This document shows positions 8,072-17,273 of a stretch of DNA of 64,000 bases, one piece after another. The DNA lies in the NCBI GenBank assembly GCA_030123625.1, contig CP126121.1, forward strand, positions 2,396,179-2,460,178, read 5' to 3'. Source of the DNA: Nitrospira sp. (GTDB lineage Bacteria; Nitrospirota; Nitrospiria; Nitrospirales; Nitrospiraceae). Every line of letters starts with the position of its first letter. Within the stretch, counting starts at the first letter, position 1. The position numbers and the translations under genes were made by a program. The notes under the pieces were generated by a model that made no database searches, had not been told where the DNA came from, and worked only from the letters and a program-made list of their open reading frames with translations.

Positions 8072-10588
8072 TCATCCATTTCGATAAAAACGCCGTTTCA
8101 CGAATTCAGCCGTCGCGATATAGCCCGCTAGGATCGCGGCCAACAGCAGGAGAAAAGACGGCGGCATCGGAGTTAATCCGAGCGTCGCGGCGATCGGCAG
8201 GTAGGGCAGGAGAAGCGTTGTCCCCCCGACGGCGAGGGTAGCCATGGCAAGATGCGGTCCCGGCGTGCTGGTGAAAAAGGTCCGCCTCGTGCGAATGACT
8301 AAGACGATGGCCGAGGCGGAGATGACCGACTCCACGAACCATCCGGTCCTGAATTGTTCCTCCGAAGCGTGGAGCACGAACAGCAACGCGCCAAACGTCA
8401 CATAATCAAAAAGCGAACTGACGAACCCGAACGTGAGCATGAATTTTCGGATGAATCCGATGTCCCAGCGCTTCGGCTGATCGATCAACTCATGATCGAC
8501 GCGGTCGGTCGCAATGGTCATTTCGGGGATGTCGGTCAACAGGTTCGTTAAGAGAATTTGCTTCGGCAAAAGCGGAAGAAACGGCAGGAACAGGGACGCA
8601 CCGGCCATGCTGAACATATTGCCGAAGTTGGCGCTGGTCGCCATGAACACATACTTGAGCGTGTTGGCGAACGTCGTTCGTCCTTGCCGGACTCCGTCTA
8701 TGAGTACGGCAAGATTTTTTTCCAGCAGCACAATGTCGGCGGCATCTTTTGCCGCATCGACGGCGCTGTCGACGGAAATGCCGACATCCGCCGCGTGCAA
8801 AGCCGGTGCGTCGTTGATGCCGTCGCCTATGTACCCTACGACGTTGCCCGCCCGTTTCAGCGCGCGAATGATTCGGTCCTTTTGATTCGGTTCCACTTCC
8901 GCAAACACGTCGATGTCATTGACTCTCCTGGCGAGCGCGTCGTCCGTCATTCGGCGAAGGTCCTGTCCCGTCAGCACACGCCCATGGTCGACACCGGCTT
9001 GCTTCCCGACATGGGCCGCAACCAACCGGTGATCTCCCGTGATGATCTTGAGCACGACCCCCAGCCGCCTCAAGGAAGCGACCGTATCAGCCATGTCGGC
9101 TTTGATGGGGTCGGAGAAGACTAATAGGCCGAGGAATACCATCTTCTCTTCATGGTCTTTGCCGATCTGCGACGTGCGGCTCATGTCACGATAGGCCAGG
9201 CCGAGCGTGCGAAATCCCTCTTCGTTGAGACCTTGATACAGTCCTCGGATCTCTTCCAGGCGCACCGTAATGGGAACGGAATTCCCCTCGGAGTCTTCCA
9301 CATGCGAGCACACCGCCAGCACCTGCTCGACGGCCCCTTTGGTGATCAGCACATGGTACGACGGGGTGGCGGCCAGGATGGACAGCCGTTTGCGCACGAA
9401 ATCGTACGGCACTTCGTCGAGCTTCTTGTACACGGATAGGTCGTACGCGCACTGTGTCCTGATGGCGTGATCCAGGGGGTTGATGAAGCCGGTCTCGTAG
9501 GCGGCGTTGAGATAGGCGTGCAGGCGGACGCGATCGCTCGGGGCGCCGTTGAGATCCACGGCCGCATGCAAGCGCATGACGCCCTCGGTCAGCGTCCCCG
9601 TCTTGTCCGAACAGAGCACGTTCATGCTCCCGACATTTTCGATGGATGCGAGCCGCTTGACGATGACCTTCTGTTGAGCCATCCGTTTCGCGCCGTGAGA
9701 AAGATTCACGCTGATGATGGCGGGCAACAGCTGCGGCGTGAGTCCCACGGCAAGCGCCATCGAAAACAAAAAGGAGTCCAGCACCGGGCGATGGAGAAAC
9801 ACGTTGATCGCGAAGATCGCCAAGACAAGCAGCAAGGTCACTTCCATCAATAAGTAACCGAATCGATGCATCCCCCTTTCGAAGTCGGTTTCAGGGGGTC
9901 GGAGCATGGCGTGATGGGTCAGACGACCGAACTCCGTCTCCTTGCCGATAGAGAGGACCACGGCCTTGCCATGGCCGCTCACCACATGGCTTCCCATAAA
10001 GACGCTGTTGGTTCTCCGGCCCAAAGGGGTCGCTTCGGACAACACGCCGATATGTTTTTCCGTGGGAAAACTTTCGCCGGTCAAAGCCGCTTCATCGACG
10101 AAGAGGTCCTTGGTCTCAAGAAGCAGACCGTCTCCCGGTATGCTGGAACCGGCCGTAAGATCGACGATATCGCCTGGTACGATGTCGTGGAGAGGGACTT
10201 CCACCTTTTGCCCGTCCCGCCACGCCTCCGTTGTAACATGGACCAGGGCAAGCAATGCCGACACGGCTTGCACCGCCCCGTGCTCTTGCCAGAATCCGAG
10301 CAAGGCGCTCATGACGATGATCGCCAAAATGATGGCCGCGTCGGTCGAATCGGACAGGAAGAGGGAGATCAAGGCGGCGGCGATTAGTATCAGAATGATC
10401 GGACTGCGGAACTGCGCCGCCAGGATCGTCAGGGGATGAGTGTCACGATGAGGCTTGATCCGGGACGAAGAGTACGAGGCTTGCCTCGTTCGCGCCTCAT
10501 CCGCCGTCAGGCCGTCCGGCTTCGTCTCTGCATGGCGAAGCGCCTCCTCGACTGGCATGCTCCAGAATGCGTGGATTCGCCTTTCCAT
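8072..10588 (-). CDS. mgtA: P-type ATPase, type IIIB Mg2+-transporter-like (MgtA/MgtB)
   Basis: 838 residues with the P-type hallmarks: TGES actuator motif (EAALTGESF), phosphorylation site DKTGTLT (CSDKTGTLTEG), and GDGINDAPAL hinge. The membrane segment MALAVGLTPQLLPAII followed by SVNLSHGAKRMAQQKV is the MgtA-type signature, pointing to Mg2+ (or Ni2+/Co2+) import at the inner membrane. It is somewhat short for MgtA (about 900 aa) with a reduced N-terminus. No Mg-riboswitch-like leader is evident; the start lies 14 bp after the stop of the MacB-type permease with no clear ribosome binding site, so it is probably the last gene of that transcript. Confidence 0.8.
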   Translation of the reverse strand: MERRIHAFWSMPVEEALRHAETKPDGLTADEARTRQASYSSSRIKPHRDTHPLTILAAQFRSPIILILIAAALISLFLSDSTDAAIILAIIVMSALLGFWQEHGAVQAVSALLALVHVTTEAWRDGQKVEVPLHDIVPGDIVDLTAGSSIPGDGLLLETKDLFVDEAALTGESFPTEKHIGVLSEATPLGRRTNSVFMGSHVVSGHGKAVVLSIGKETEFGRLTHHAMLRPPETDFERGMHRFGYLLMEVTLLLVLAIFAINVFLHRPVLDSFLFSMALAVGLTPQLLPAIISVNLSHGAKRMAQQKVIVKRLASIENVGSMNVLCSDKTGTLTEGVMRLHAAVDLNGAPSDRVRLHAYLNAAYETGFINPLDHAIRTQCAYDLSVYKKLDEVPYDFVRKRLSILAATPSYHVLITKGAVEQVLAVCSHVEDSEGNSVPITVRLEEIRGLYQGLNEEGFRTLGLAYRDMSRTSQIGKDHEEKMVFLGLLVFSDPIKADMADTVASLRRLGVVLKIITGDHRLVAAHVGKQAGVDHGRVLTGQDLRRMTDDALARRVNDIDVFAEVEPNQKDRIIRALKRAGNVVGYIGDGINDAPALHAADVGISVDSAVDAAKDAADIVLLEKNLAVLIDGVRQGRTTFANTLKYVFMATSANFGNMFSMAGASLFLPFLPLLPKQILLTNLLTDIPEMTIATDRVDHELIDQPKRWDIGFIRKFMLTFGFVSSLFDYVTFGALLFVLHASEEQFRTGWFVESVISASAIVLVIRTRRTFFTSTPGPHLAMATLAVGGTTLLLPYLPIAATLGLTPMPPSFLLLLAAILAGYIATAEFVKRRFYRNG

Positions 10589-10602
10589 ATGCTTCGGCTC
10601 GA

Positions 10603-11835
10603 TTATTCGTAGCGCAGCGCCTCGATGGGGTTCAGTTTCGAGGCTTTATTGGCCGGATAGAGCCCGAAAAAGACGCCGACGGCCAAGGAAAACAAAAAGG
10701 CGGCCGCGACGGCGGGCACGTTGACGATCGTCGGCCAGCCGATGACGTGAGTCAGCAACCTGGCGCTGCCTATGCCGAACGCCACTCCCAGCACTCCGCC
10801 GATCGCCGTCATGATGATCGCCTCGATCAAAAACTGCAGCAAGATATGCGCACGTTTCGCGCCGACGGCCATGCGCAGGCCGATCTCTTTCGTCCGTTCC
10901 GTCACCGAGACCAGCAGAATGTTCATGATGCCGATGCCGCCGACGAACAGTGAAATGGATGCGATGCCCATCAACATGAGCATCATGGTCCGACTGGCGC
11001 TGGCCATGGTCTTGGCGAGATCTTCCATCGTTCGGATGGTAAAGTCATCCTCTTCGGAGGAATGCAGCCGATGTCGCGCGCGCAGCAAATCCTTGATGTC
11101 GTCCACCGCCGCCGGGATGTCATGGCGGCTCTGCATGGCGACGATAATGATCCCTACCGTCCCCAAGAACTGCGTGCCGAGTACCTTGCGCTCCGCCGTC
11201 GTAAAGGGCAGGATCACGATGTCGTCCTGATCCTGCCCTGAGACGGACTGACCTTTCGGGGCCAAAATCCCGATGACGCGCAACGGCACATTTCTGATGC
11301 GGATTTCTCCCCCGACGATGTCCTCACCGATTTCAAAGAGATTTTGAGCCGCGGTTTTGCCCAGCACCGCGACCTTCGCGGCCGAATCCATATCCGACTG
11401 GGTGAAAAAGTTTCCCTCGGCCACCGGCCAATTCCGAATATCCTGAAATTCCGGAGTGGTGCCCAGAACCGCCGTGCTCCAGTTTTTATTTTCCCGGATG
11501 ACTTGAAGGACTGAACGAGTCGCGTACATGACGCCGGCGACCCCTACGGCTTTCTTCTCAATGTCCTGCGCGTCATCGACGGTCAGGGTTGAGACGGAGC
11601 CGAGACCGCCGCGAACGCCGCCGACGGTGGTTGCGCCGGGGACGATGATGAGGACGTTGGTGCCGAGACTTGAGATTTCAGCCTGGACGGAGGCCGTCGC
11701 GCCCTGACCCAGCCCGACCATGGCCACGACCGCGCCGATTCCGATGATGATGCCCAGCATGGTCAATCCGGCGCGCATGGGATTACGCCGGAGAACGCGG
11801 AACGCGGAAAGAACGGTGAGCCACAAAAAAGACAT
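10603..11835 (-). CDS. MacB-type ABC transporter permease (FtsX-like), stand-alone
   Basis: 410 residues: an N-terminal membrane helix (RAGLTMLGIIIGIGAVVAMV), a large periplasmic MacB_PCD domain (about 45-260), then three membrane helices of the FtsX domain (about 285-405) ending in YPANKASKLNPIEALRYE, the usual end of MacB/LolCE permeases. It transmits ATP-driven movement to a periplasmic adaptor rather than forming a channel. The MacA-like adaptor is the gene just upstream, but the ATP-binding subunit that normally lies between or beside them is absent here, and this protein has no NBD fused. Confidence 0.85.
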   Translation of the reverse strand: MSFLWLTVLSAFRVLRRNPMRAGLTMLGIIIGIGAVVAMVGLGQGATASVQAEISSLGTNVLIIVPGATTVGGVRGGLGSVSTLTVDDAQDIEKKAVGVAGVMYATRSVLQVIRENKNWSTAVLGTTPEFQDIRNWPVAEGNFFTQSDMDSAAKVAVLGKTAAQNLFEIGEDIVGGEIRIRNVPLRVIGILAPKGQSVSGQDQDDIVILPFTTAERKVLGTQFLGTVGIIIVAMQSRHDIPAAVDDIKDLLRARHRLHSSEEDDFTIRTMEDLAKTMASASRTMMLMLMGIASISLFVGGIGIMNILLVSVTERTKEIGLRMAVGAKRAHILLQFLIEAIIMTAIGGVLGVAFGIGSARLLTHVIGWPTIVNVPAVAAAFLFSLAVGVFFGLYPANKASKLNPIEALRYE

Positions 11836-11861
11836 TGACCTCGGTTGATGGGGTTTATTTT

Positions 11862-11920
11862 GTTTGTTTGGTTTACTCGGTTAGGACAAACACGACACAA
11901 ACCGGATGAACCAAACAAAC
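11862..11920. repeat. Inverted repeat between adaptor and permease genes
   Basis: GTTTGTTTGGTT (11862-11873) and its exact complement AACCAAACAAAC (11909-11920) can form a 12-bp stem in the 91-bp gap between the MacA-like and MacB-like genes. It could attenuate the downstream permease or protect an mRNA end. A shorter AAACCG/CGGTTT pair followed by a T-run overlaps the right arm and would act on the plus strand, where no gene needs it. Confidence 0.5.
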
Positions 11921-11926
11921 GGTTTT

Positions 11927-13258
11927 TTATCTCATGCCTCGACCCGGTTCGAATCCCGGCGGCAACTTCTTTTGGGCCTGCTCTTCTTCCGATTCAATGC
12001 CGACGATGAGGCGATCTCCTGGATTCAACGAGCTCCCCACGATCTCGGTGGAAAGAGAATCGGCAATCCCGGTCGTCACCTCCACTTGGCGCGGCTGATT
12101 GTTTTGATCGAGCACCCAGACCCTTGAGGTTTTCTTGTCGATGGGGACGTTGGGCATCCGAAATCGGAGCGCGCCGTTCGGCACACGCAAGGGGTTGTCT
12201 TTTTGCGCCGTGACGATGGTGACATTCGCCGTCATGCCCGGCTTCAGTTTCAAGTCCGGATTGCTCACCGTGATGACGACATCATAGGTGACGACGTTCT
12301 GAATGTTGATGGGAGCGTTGCGGACCTGTGTCACCACGCCTTCGAAGAATTGCTTGGGATAAGCGTCCACGCGGAAGTGGGCTTCCGTCCCTTCCCGGAC
12401 GCCCCCGATGTCCGATTCGCTGACGTTCGCATTGACCTGCATCCGAGTGAGGTCTTGAGCGATCACGAAGAGGATCGGGGTTTGGAAGGCCGCCGCCAAC
12501 GTTTGGCCGACATCCACGTTCCTGGACACCACGATGCCGTCCACCGGGGAGTAGATCGTCGTATACCCGAGGTCCAATTCCGCCGAAGCCAGCGCCGCCT
12601 GGGCCTGATCCAACTGGGCTTGCAGCACCTCGACATTGGCCGCCGCGTCTCGATAATTCGTGTCGGCGAGATCCACGTCCGCCTGCGAGACGTAGGCCTG
12701 CGGCCGCAGCGCCGCCATGCGGTCGAACTCTCGTTTGCGCTGCGTGGCAAGCACTTTGGCTTTTGCAAGGTTCCCTTTGGCGCTTTTCACGGCGGCACGC
12801 GCTTGGCTCAAACGGGCCTTGAACGGCTTTTGATCGATCTGCGCCAGCACCTGTCCCTTTATGACTTGCGAGTTGAAGTCCGCGAAGAGTTGAGAGACCT
12901 TGCCGGAAACCTGACTGCCGACCTGCACCGAGACGACCGGATTGATCGTGCCTGTCGCGGTCACGATCGCGGTGATCGGTCCCCGGTCGACGACGGCGGT
13001 CTTGTATTGAACGGGCGGAGCACCGGAGATTCCCCAGTACCATAGACCTCCTCCGACGATGGCGAGGACTATGGCCGTTCCGATGAGCCAGGGCAGACGC
13101 GATCGTTTCGATCCTGTGGGAAACACGACGATTGAAGTCGGTGCTTTCTCTTCAGGCATGGATGGGGGTCGATGAGGCGCCGGTGTCACGGGGACGTGAG
13201 CCGGAACGATTTCAGTCCCGGAAGCATGGTGAGTGGGGTCCTGATGATGGTCGGTCAT
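11927..13258 (-). CDS. Periplasmic adaptor protein, MacA/HlyD (RND-MFP) family
   Basis: 443 residues: cytoplasmic N-terminus with a Pro/His-rich stretch, one membrane anchor (SRLPWLIGTAIVLAIVGGGLWYW), then lipoyl half-motifs around a coiled-coil hairpin (about 140-240, SQARAAVKSAKGNLAKAKVL) and beta-barrel domains; the phrase TATGTINPVVSVQVGSQVSG is typical of MacA. It bridges an inner-membrane permease to an outer-membrane channel. Its ATG overlaps the stop of the upstream P-type ATPase by four bases (ATGA), so the two are translationally coupled. The C-terminus ends in a Gly/Arg-rich tail. Confidence 0.88.
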   Translation of the reverse strand: MTDHHQDPTHHASGTEIVPAHVPVTPAPHRPPSMPEEKAPTSIVVFPTGSKRSRLPWLIGTAIVLAIVGGGLWYWGISGAPPVQYKTAVVDRGPITAIVTATGTINPVVSVQVGSQVSGKVSQLFADFNSQVIKGQVLAQIDQKPFKARLSQARAAVKSAKGNLAKAKVLATQRKREFDRMAALRPQAYVSQADVDLADTNYRDAAANVEVLQAQLDQAQAALASAELDLGYTTIYSPVDGIVVSRNVDVGQTLAAAFQTPILFVIAQDLTRMQVNANVSESDIGGVREGTEAHFRVDAYPKQFFEGVVTQVRNAPINIQNVVTYDVVITVSNPDLKLKPGMTANVTIVTAQKDNPLRVPNGALRFRMPNVPIDKKTSRVWVLDQNNQPRQVEVTTGIADSLSTEIVGSSLNPGDRLIVGIESEEEQAQKKLPPGFEPGRGMR

Positions 13259-16056
13259 GATGTGGGGGCCATTCCGGCATTCATCCGGCGATGGCGCCTG
13301 TTCACGATTATCTTACGCCCTTCCTCGGCCAGCAACAGTACCACGGCCCCTAGCGCGAGCGGGCCATAGATCCAGAGCGGCAAAGGACTGGTTCCGAAGA
13401 TGTCGTTTCCGACCGGCGTATAGGTAATGAGCGTCAGGAGAATCAGCTCCGTGACGATTCCCCACACGATCAGCGGATTCGTGAACCATCCGAGCCGCCT
13501 GATGGAGAGACGATCCGAACGGCAGGCAAACACATTCGCGACCTGAGCCAGGACGATTCCGACGAAGGTCACGGTTGTGGCTTCTCTATATAAAGGAGCG
13601 GACCAATCCAGGGGAGTACCCCAGGTCCACCCTTGACTGGAGAGATAGAGGAAGAACCCGCCCATCGTGATCATGGCTTCGATGGCTCCGAGGAACAGAT
13701 ACGTCCGCAATAAAATAGGAAGATTCAGAAGTCGTTCGGTCCGAGGACGCGGTGGAACATCCATGACGCCGGCAAGGGGTCGCTCGGTGCCGAGGGCTAG
13801 AGCGGGAATCATGTCGGTTCCCAGATCCACCGCCAGAACTTGTGGGATCGTCAGAGCCAGCGGTATCCCGATGAAACCGTAGCCGAGGTAAGGCACCACT
13901 TCCGGCACATTGCTGGCCAGCACATAGCTGGTGAATTTGCGGATGTTGTCATAGACCGTTCGCCCTTCTTCAATGGCGTTCACGATCGTCGCGAAGTTGT
14001 CGTCGAGGAGAATGATGTCCGCGATTTCTTTCGCCACGTCCGTCCCGGCAATACCCATCGCGACGCCGATGTCGGCCTTCTTGAGGGCCGGGGCGTCGTT
14101 GACGCCGTCACCCGTGACGGCGACCACTGCTCCCATCTCTTTGAGGATGGAGACGATCCGCATCTTGTGCCGAGGCGCCATGCGGGCGAAGACCGGATCC
14201 GGTTCGTTGAGGTGGGACGGCGTCAGCAGCCGTTGAAGAGTTTCATCGTTCATGGTATCGAGCTGCGCTCCCTCGATGACCGGGACAAACGTCGTCGGCG
14301 GGGGCGCGGTGACTTGATTCGGCGCGAGACCGATTTTTCGTGCAACGGCCAGCGCCGTGAGCGGATGGTCGCCCGTGATCATGATGACTCGAACGCCGGC
14401 TTGCCGGCACTTGACGATCGCCTGCGGCACCTCACGATGCGGAGGGTCCATCATGGCCACCAAGCCCAGAAACGTCAGGTCGGTTTCGATCGTCTCCACT
14501 TCGATGTGCTCGGGTTGGTGGGCGACATCCCTCATGGCCACGGCGAGCACCCGATAGGCTTGTTCGGCGAAGAGACGGCTTTGGTTCAGAATGCGTGTGC
14601 GTTCGTCCGACGTCAGGGGTTTGATGTCATCATGGAGCCGGATGCTCGTGCAAGACGCCAGCACGGACTCCGGCGCACCCTTGGTGAACGCCACGAGCCG
14701 TCCGTCGGCCCAATGCAGGGTGCTCATCCGCTTCCGGTCGGCGTCGAAGGCGAGCTCTCCCATGCGTCGTAAGGGCGGCCGGTGGGCCAACCCGTGCTCG
14801 ACGGCAAATTCCAGGAGGGCGACCTCCGTGGGGTCGCCGGTGACGACGGTGTGTCCGTCCGGCCGGCGGACTCGTTTGGCATTGTGGCAGTGGAGGAGCG
14901 CATCAAAAAAGGGCCGCCATCGTTCGGCGTCCGCCGTGCTGACCAACCGTCCACGGGCGAAGAAACAGCTCTCCCGCGATTCAATGATGAGGTCATCGGC
15001 ATAGAAGCGGTCCACCTTCATGCGGTTTTCCGTCAATGTTCCGGTCTTATCCGTGCAAATCACGGTGGTACACCCGAGGGCCTCAACGGACGGTAAATGC
15101 TTGACCAACGCGCGGCGTTTGGCCATGCGTTGACTGCTCAGGGCAAGGGCGAGCGTGACGGTCGGGAGCAGTCCCTCGGGGACGTTCGCCACGATGATCC
15201 CGATGCCGAAGATGGCGCTGATCCAGAAGCCGAGTCCCGTCCAGAGGCCGATCACAAAAAATGCGGCTCCTATCGTCAACGATATCGCGGCGACGGTGCG
15301 AGTGACCGTGATGATTTCTTTCTGAAGAGGACTGAGGCCGGTCTCGATCGTTGTCGTGAGATCGGCGATCTTGCCGAATTCCGTGCGCATGCCTGTGGCG
15401 AACACGACGGCCTGTCCATGCCCCGATAGGATCGTGGTCCCGGCGAAGACCAGATTCGGCAGGTCGAGCCGGTGCCCGTCCTCCGTGGCTTCGGCAGTCC
15501 GTCGTTTCGGTTTCGATTCGCCGGTCAATGCGGCGTTATCCACCCGCATCCCGATGGCCTCGATCAGACGCGCATCCGCCGGAACCCGCTCGCCCTCTTC
15601 CAAGATGAGCACATCGCCCGGCACAATGTCGCTGCGCGCCGTTTCGACCCATTGCCCGCCTCGTCTGACCCAGGCTTTGTCCGGTAAGAGACGGTGGAGA
15701 GCTTGCACGGCCCGCTCCGCCCTGTATTCCTGGAAGAAGGCAAAGCCGGCATTGATCACGATCACTCCCAGAATCGCCCAGCCCAACGTCGCCATGCCTT
15801 CACCGGGCCGCATGAAGTCCGCCGCAAAGGACAAGCCTGCGGCGATCCAGAGCAGGACGGCAAGGAAGTGGGTGAAATGACGAACGAGCCCGCGAAGAAG
15901 CGAGAAATGGCTCGGTTCGCTGAGAATGTTGCGTCCGTATCGAGCCAGCCGTCGCTGCGTCTCGTTCGGCGAGAGGCCGCCGCTGCCGCTTTCCAGTCTC
16001 TTCAGGACTTCCTCGGCCGAAAGCCGGTGGATGTCGTGGTAGACGAAGTCAGGCAC
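13255..16056 (-). CDS. Cation-transporting P-type ATPase resembling type IIC (Na+,K+-ATPase-like)
   Basis: 933 residues: cation-ATPase N-terminal domain, TGES (NAALTGESKPKRR), DKTGTLTENRM, GDGVNDAPALK, and about ten membrane helices. The ion-pathway segments ANVPEGLLPTVTLALA (M4), SNVPEVVPYL (M5) and AVDLGTDMIPALALGTERP (M6) match the Na,K/H,K-ATPase pattern (NVPEGLL, SNIPEITPFL, DLGTDMVPA) better than SERCA (IPEGLPA). It therefore probably exchanges Na+ or H+ for K+ at the inner membrane; calcium is the alternative. The start overlaps the end of the universal stress gene by eight bases, and its stop overlaps the adaptor start. Confidence 0.85.
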   Translation of the reverse strand: MPDFVYHDIHRLSAEEVLKRLESGSGGLSPNETQRRLARYGRNILSEPSHFSLLRGLVRHFTHFLAVLLWIAAGLSFAADFMRPGEGMATLGWAILGVIVINAGFAFFQEYRAERAVQALHRLLPDKAWVRRGGQWVETARSDIVPGDVLILEEGERVPADARLIEAIGMRVDNAALTGESKPKRRTAEATEDGHRLDLPNLVFAGTTILSGHGQAVVFATGMRTEFGKIADLTTTIETGLSPLQKEIITVTRTVAAISLTIGAAFFVIGLWTGLGFWISAIFGIGIIVANVPEGLLPTVTLALALSSQRMAKRRALVKHLPSVEALGCTTVICTDKTGTLTENRMKVDRFYADDLIIESRESCFFARGRLVSTADAERWRPFFDALLHCHNAKRVRRPDGHTVVTGDPTEVALLEFAVEHGLAHRPPLRRMGELAFDADRKRMSTLHWADGRLVAFTKGAPESVLASCTSIRLHDDIKPLTSDERTRILNQSRLFAEQAYRVLAVAMRDVAHQPEHIEVETIETDLTFLGLVAMMDPPHREVPQAIVKCRQAGVRVIMITGDHPLTALAVARKIGLAPNQVTAPPPTTFVPVIEGAQLDTMNDETLQRLLTPSHLNEPDPVFARMAPRHKMRIVSILKEMGAVVAVTGDGVNDAPALKKADIGVAMGIAGTDVAKEIADIILLDDNFATIVNAIEEGRTVYDNIRKFTSYVLASNVPEVVPYLGYGFIGIPLALTIPQVLAVDLGTDMIPALALGTERPLAGVMDVPPRPRTERLLNLPILLRTYLFLGAIEAMITMGGFFLYLSSQGWTWGTPLDWSAPLYREATTVTFVGIVLAQVANVFACRSDRLSIRRLGWFTNPLIVWGIVTELILLTLITYTPVGNDIFGTSPLPLWIYGPLALGAVVLLLAEEGRKIIVNRRHRRMNAGMAPTS

Positions 16057-16954
16057 GCGCGCCTCGCACGATCAGGACCGAACAGGGTGCGTGTCTCAAC
16101 AGACTTTCGGACACACTTCCGAGATAAAGCCGCTCGCTCTTCGTCAAATCGCGGGAGCCCATCACCAGCAGCTGGTCATGGTGGGTCTCGACATATTTCA
16201 CGATCGTGTCGATCACATGGCCCATTTGCACCTGGGTGACGACCGAAAAACCGCCTTTTATGAACTCGTCCCGCAGGGTATTGACCAACGTGGCGGCCCG
16301 TTCCATGACCGGTCGTTTCAATTCCGCCAGTTGCGGTTCGGAGAGGTAGCGCGCAGCGAAGTCCGTGACGGGACTTTCCACCGATGTCAGGACCGTGACC
16401 GTAGCGGATTCCGGGAGAATGCGGGACCGAAGAAATCGGGCGGCGGCGCGTGACGCTCTGGAGCCATCCACGGCGAGGACGACACTGGGCAGTTTGGTCA
16501 GAGGTTGCTTCACGACCAACAGGGGACAGGAAGCTATCGCTGCCACCCTTCGAGAGACACTGCCCAACAAGAATCCTGGAATGTCGCTCAGGCCGCGCGA
16601 TCCCATTAAGATGAGGTCTGCCTTCAGTCGCCGGGCTGTTTTCGCAATGGTCTGGGCGGTCGGGCCATGCGTGAGAATGGTCTGGAATGTTGTGCGTGGT
16701 CCGGTTACCGCCTGTCCGAGGGCGAGCCGGGCCGATCGTGCCGCGTCGCGCAGCACGATGGTACCGGCCTTCTCCATGGCGGCAAGGGCGCGCTTCACTG
16801 CGACGGGGTTCTTGTTCTTGGCGGCCCGGAGCGTCGGTTGGTCCACGATGTGCAGAAGCACCACATGCTCCGGCTCTCGACCGGCAAGGGCCTCAAGTGC
16901 TTGTATTCCCCACTGTGAGTGTTCCGACCCATCGACCGCACATACGATCCGCAT
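16049..16954 (-). CDS. Universal stress protein with two UspA domains
   Basis: 301 residues made of two Usp folds (about 1-150 and 158-300). Each carries the ATP-binding type glycine motif: LMGSRGLSDIPGFLLGSVS in the first and VMGSRDLTKSERLYLGSVS in the second. Such proteins bind ATP and adjust survival under stress. Start ATG 16954 has AAGGAGA upstream. It is the first gene of the minus-strand run that continues into the P-type ATPase, adaptor, permease and MgtA-like genes; a sigma-54-like sequence lies 59-74 bp upstream. Confidence 0.9.
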   Translation of the reverse strand: MRIVCAVDGSEHSQWGIQALEALAGREPEHVVLLHIVDQPTLRAAKNKNPVAVKRALAAMEKAGTIVLRDAARSARLALGQAVTGPRTTFQTILTHGPTAQTIAKTARRLKADLILMGSRGLSDIPGFLLGSVSRRVAAIASCPLLVVKQPLTKLPSVVLAVDGSRASRAAARFLRSRILPESATVTVLTSVESPVTDFAARYLSEPQLAELKRPVMERAATLVNTLRDEFIKGGFSVVTQVQMGHVIDTIVKYVETHHDQLLVMGSRDLTKSERLYLGSVSESLLRHAPCSVLIVRGARA

Positions 16955-17273
16955 AACGGCTCTCCTTCCGTATAGACCGTGACTCGGGGGGAATCGTTTC
17001 GGGTATCAGTTCTGCATTGGATATGCCTGTAGTATGGAAAGAAGGGAGAGAAAAATGAGTCGTCTTTCGAAGGGTTACGGACGCTCTCTGTGTTGGAATC
17101 CAGGGGAATATTGCGGCGTTTTGCAGCAGGGACACGTAGCCGGCTGTGGTGATTCGCGCCAGTCGACCGAGTATCCTTACTTGAAAAATACTCTTCAACT
17201 CGCCGATGAAAGACAAGTTGTCTCAGCAGCGAAGATGTGGGCAGCGAAGTGTGACGATCGGTAAGGAGGGAAG
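16955..17273. other. Divergent promoter region between universal stress gene and CBS genes
   Basis: 319 bp without a supported gene. The minus strand carries a possible sigma-54 element (17013-17028). The plus-strand half contains a short TTGAA/TTCAA pair near 17182-17199 and ends with AAGGAGG before the CBS gene. An open plus-strand frame at 17034-17264 has no ribosome binding site or recognisable composition. Confidence 0.5.
17013..17028 (-). promoter_or_regulatory. Possible sigma-54 promoter for the universal stress gene run
   Basis: On the minus strand AGGCATATCCAATGCA keeps GG and GC ten bases apart and matches TGGCAC-N5-TTGCA at most positions. It is about 60 bp upstream of the universal stress protein start. 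GG-N10-GC is common by chance in GC-rich DNA, so this is a weak call. Confidence 0.3.

Noticed and set aside
11935-11965. GGTTCGAATCC, a tRNA T-loop-like sequence
   Set aside because: The flanking bases do not form a T-stem (CCCGG on both sides), no acceptor or anticodon arm is present, and it codes for the normal C-terminus of the adaptor protein.
17034-17264. 76-codon plus-strand frame before the first CBS gene
   Set aside because: No ribosome binding site, Cys/Arg-rich random-looking sequence, and it covers the divergent promoter region.
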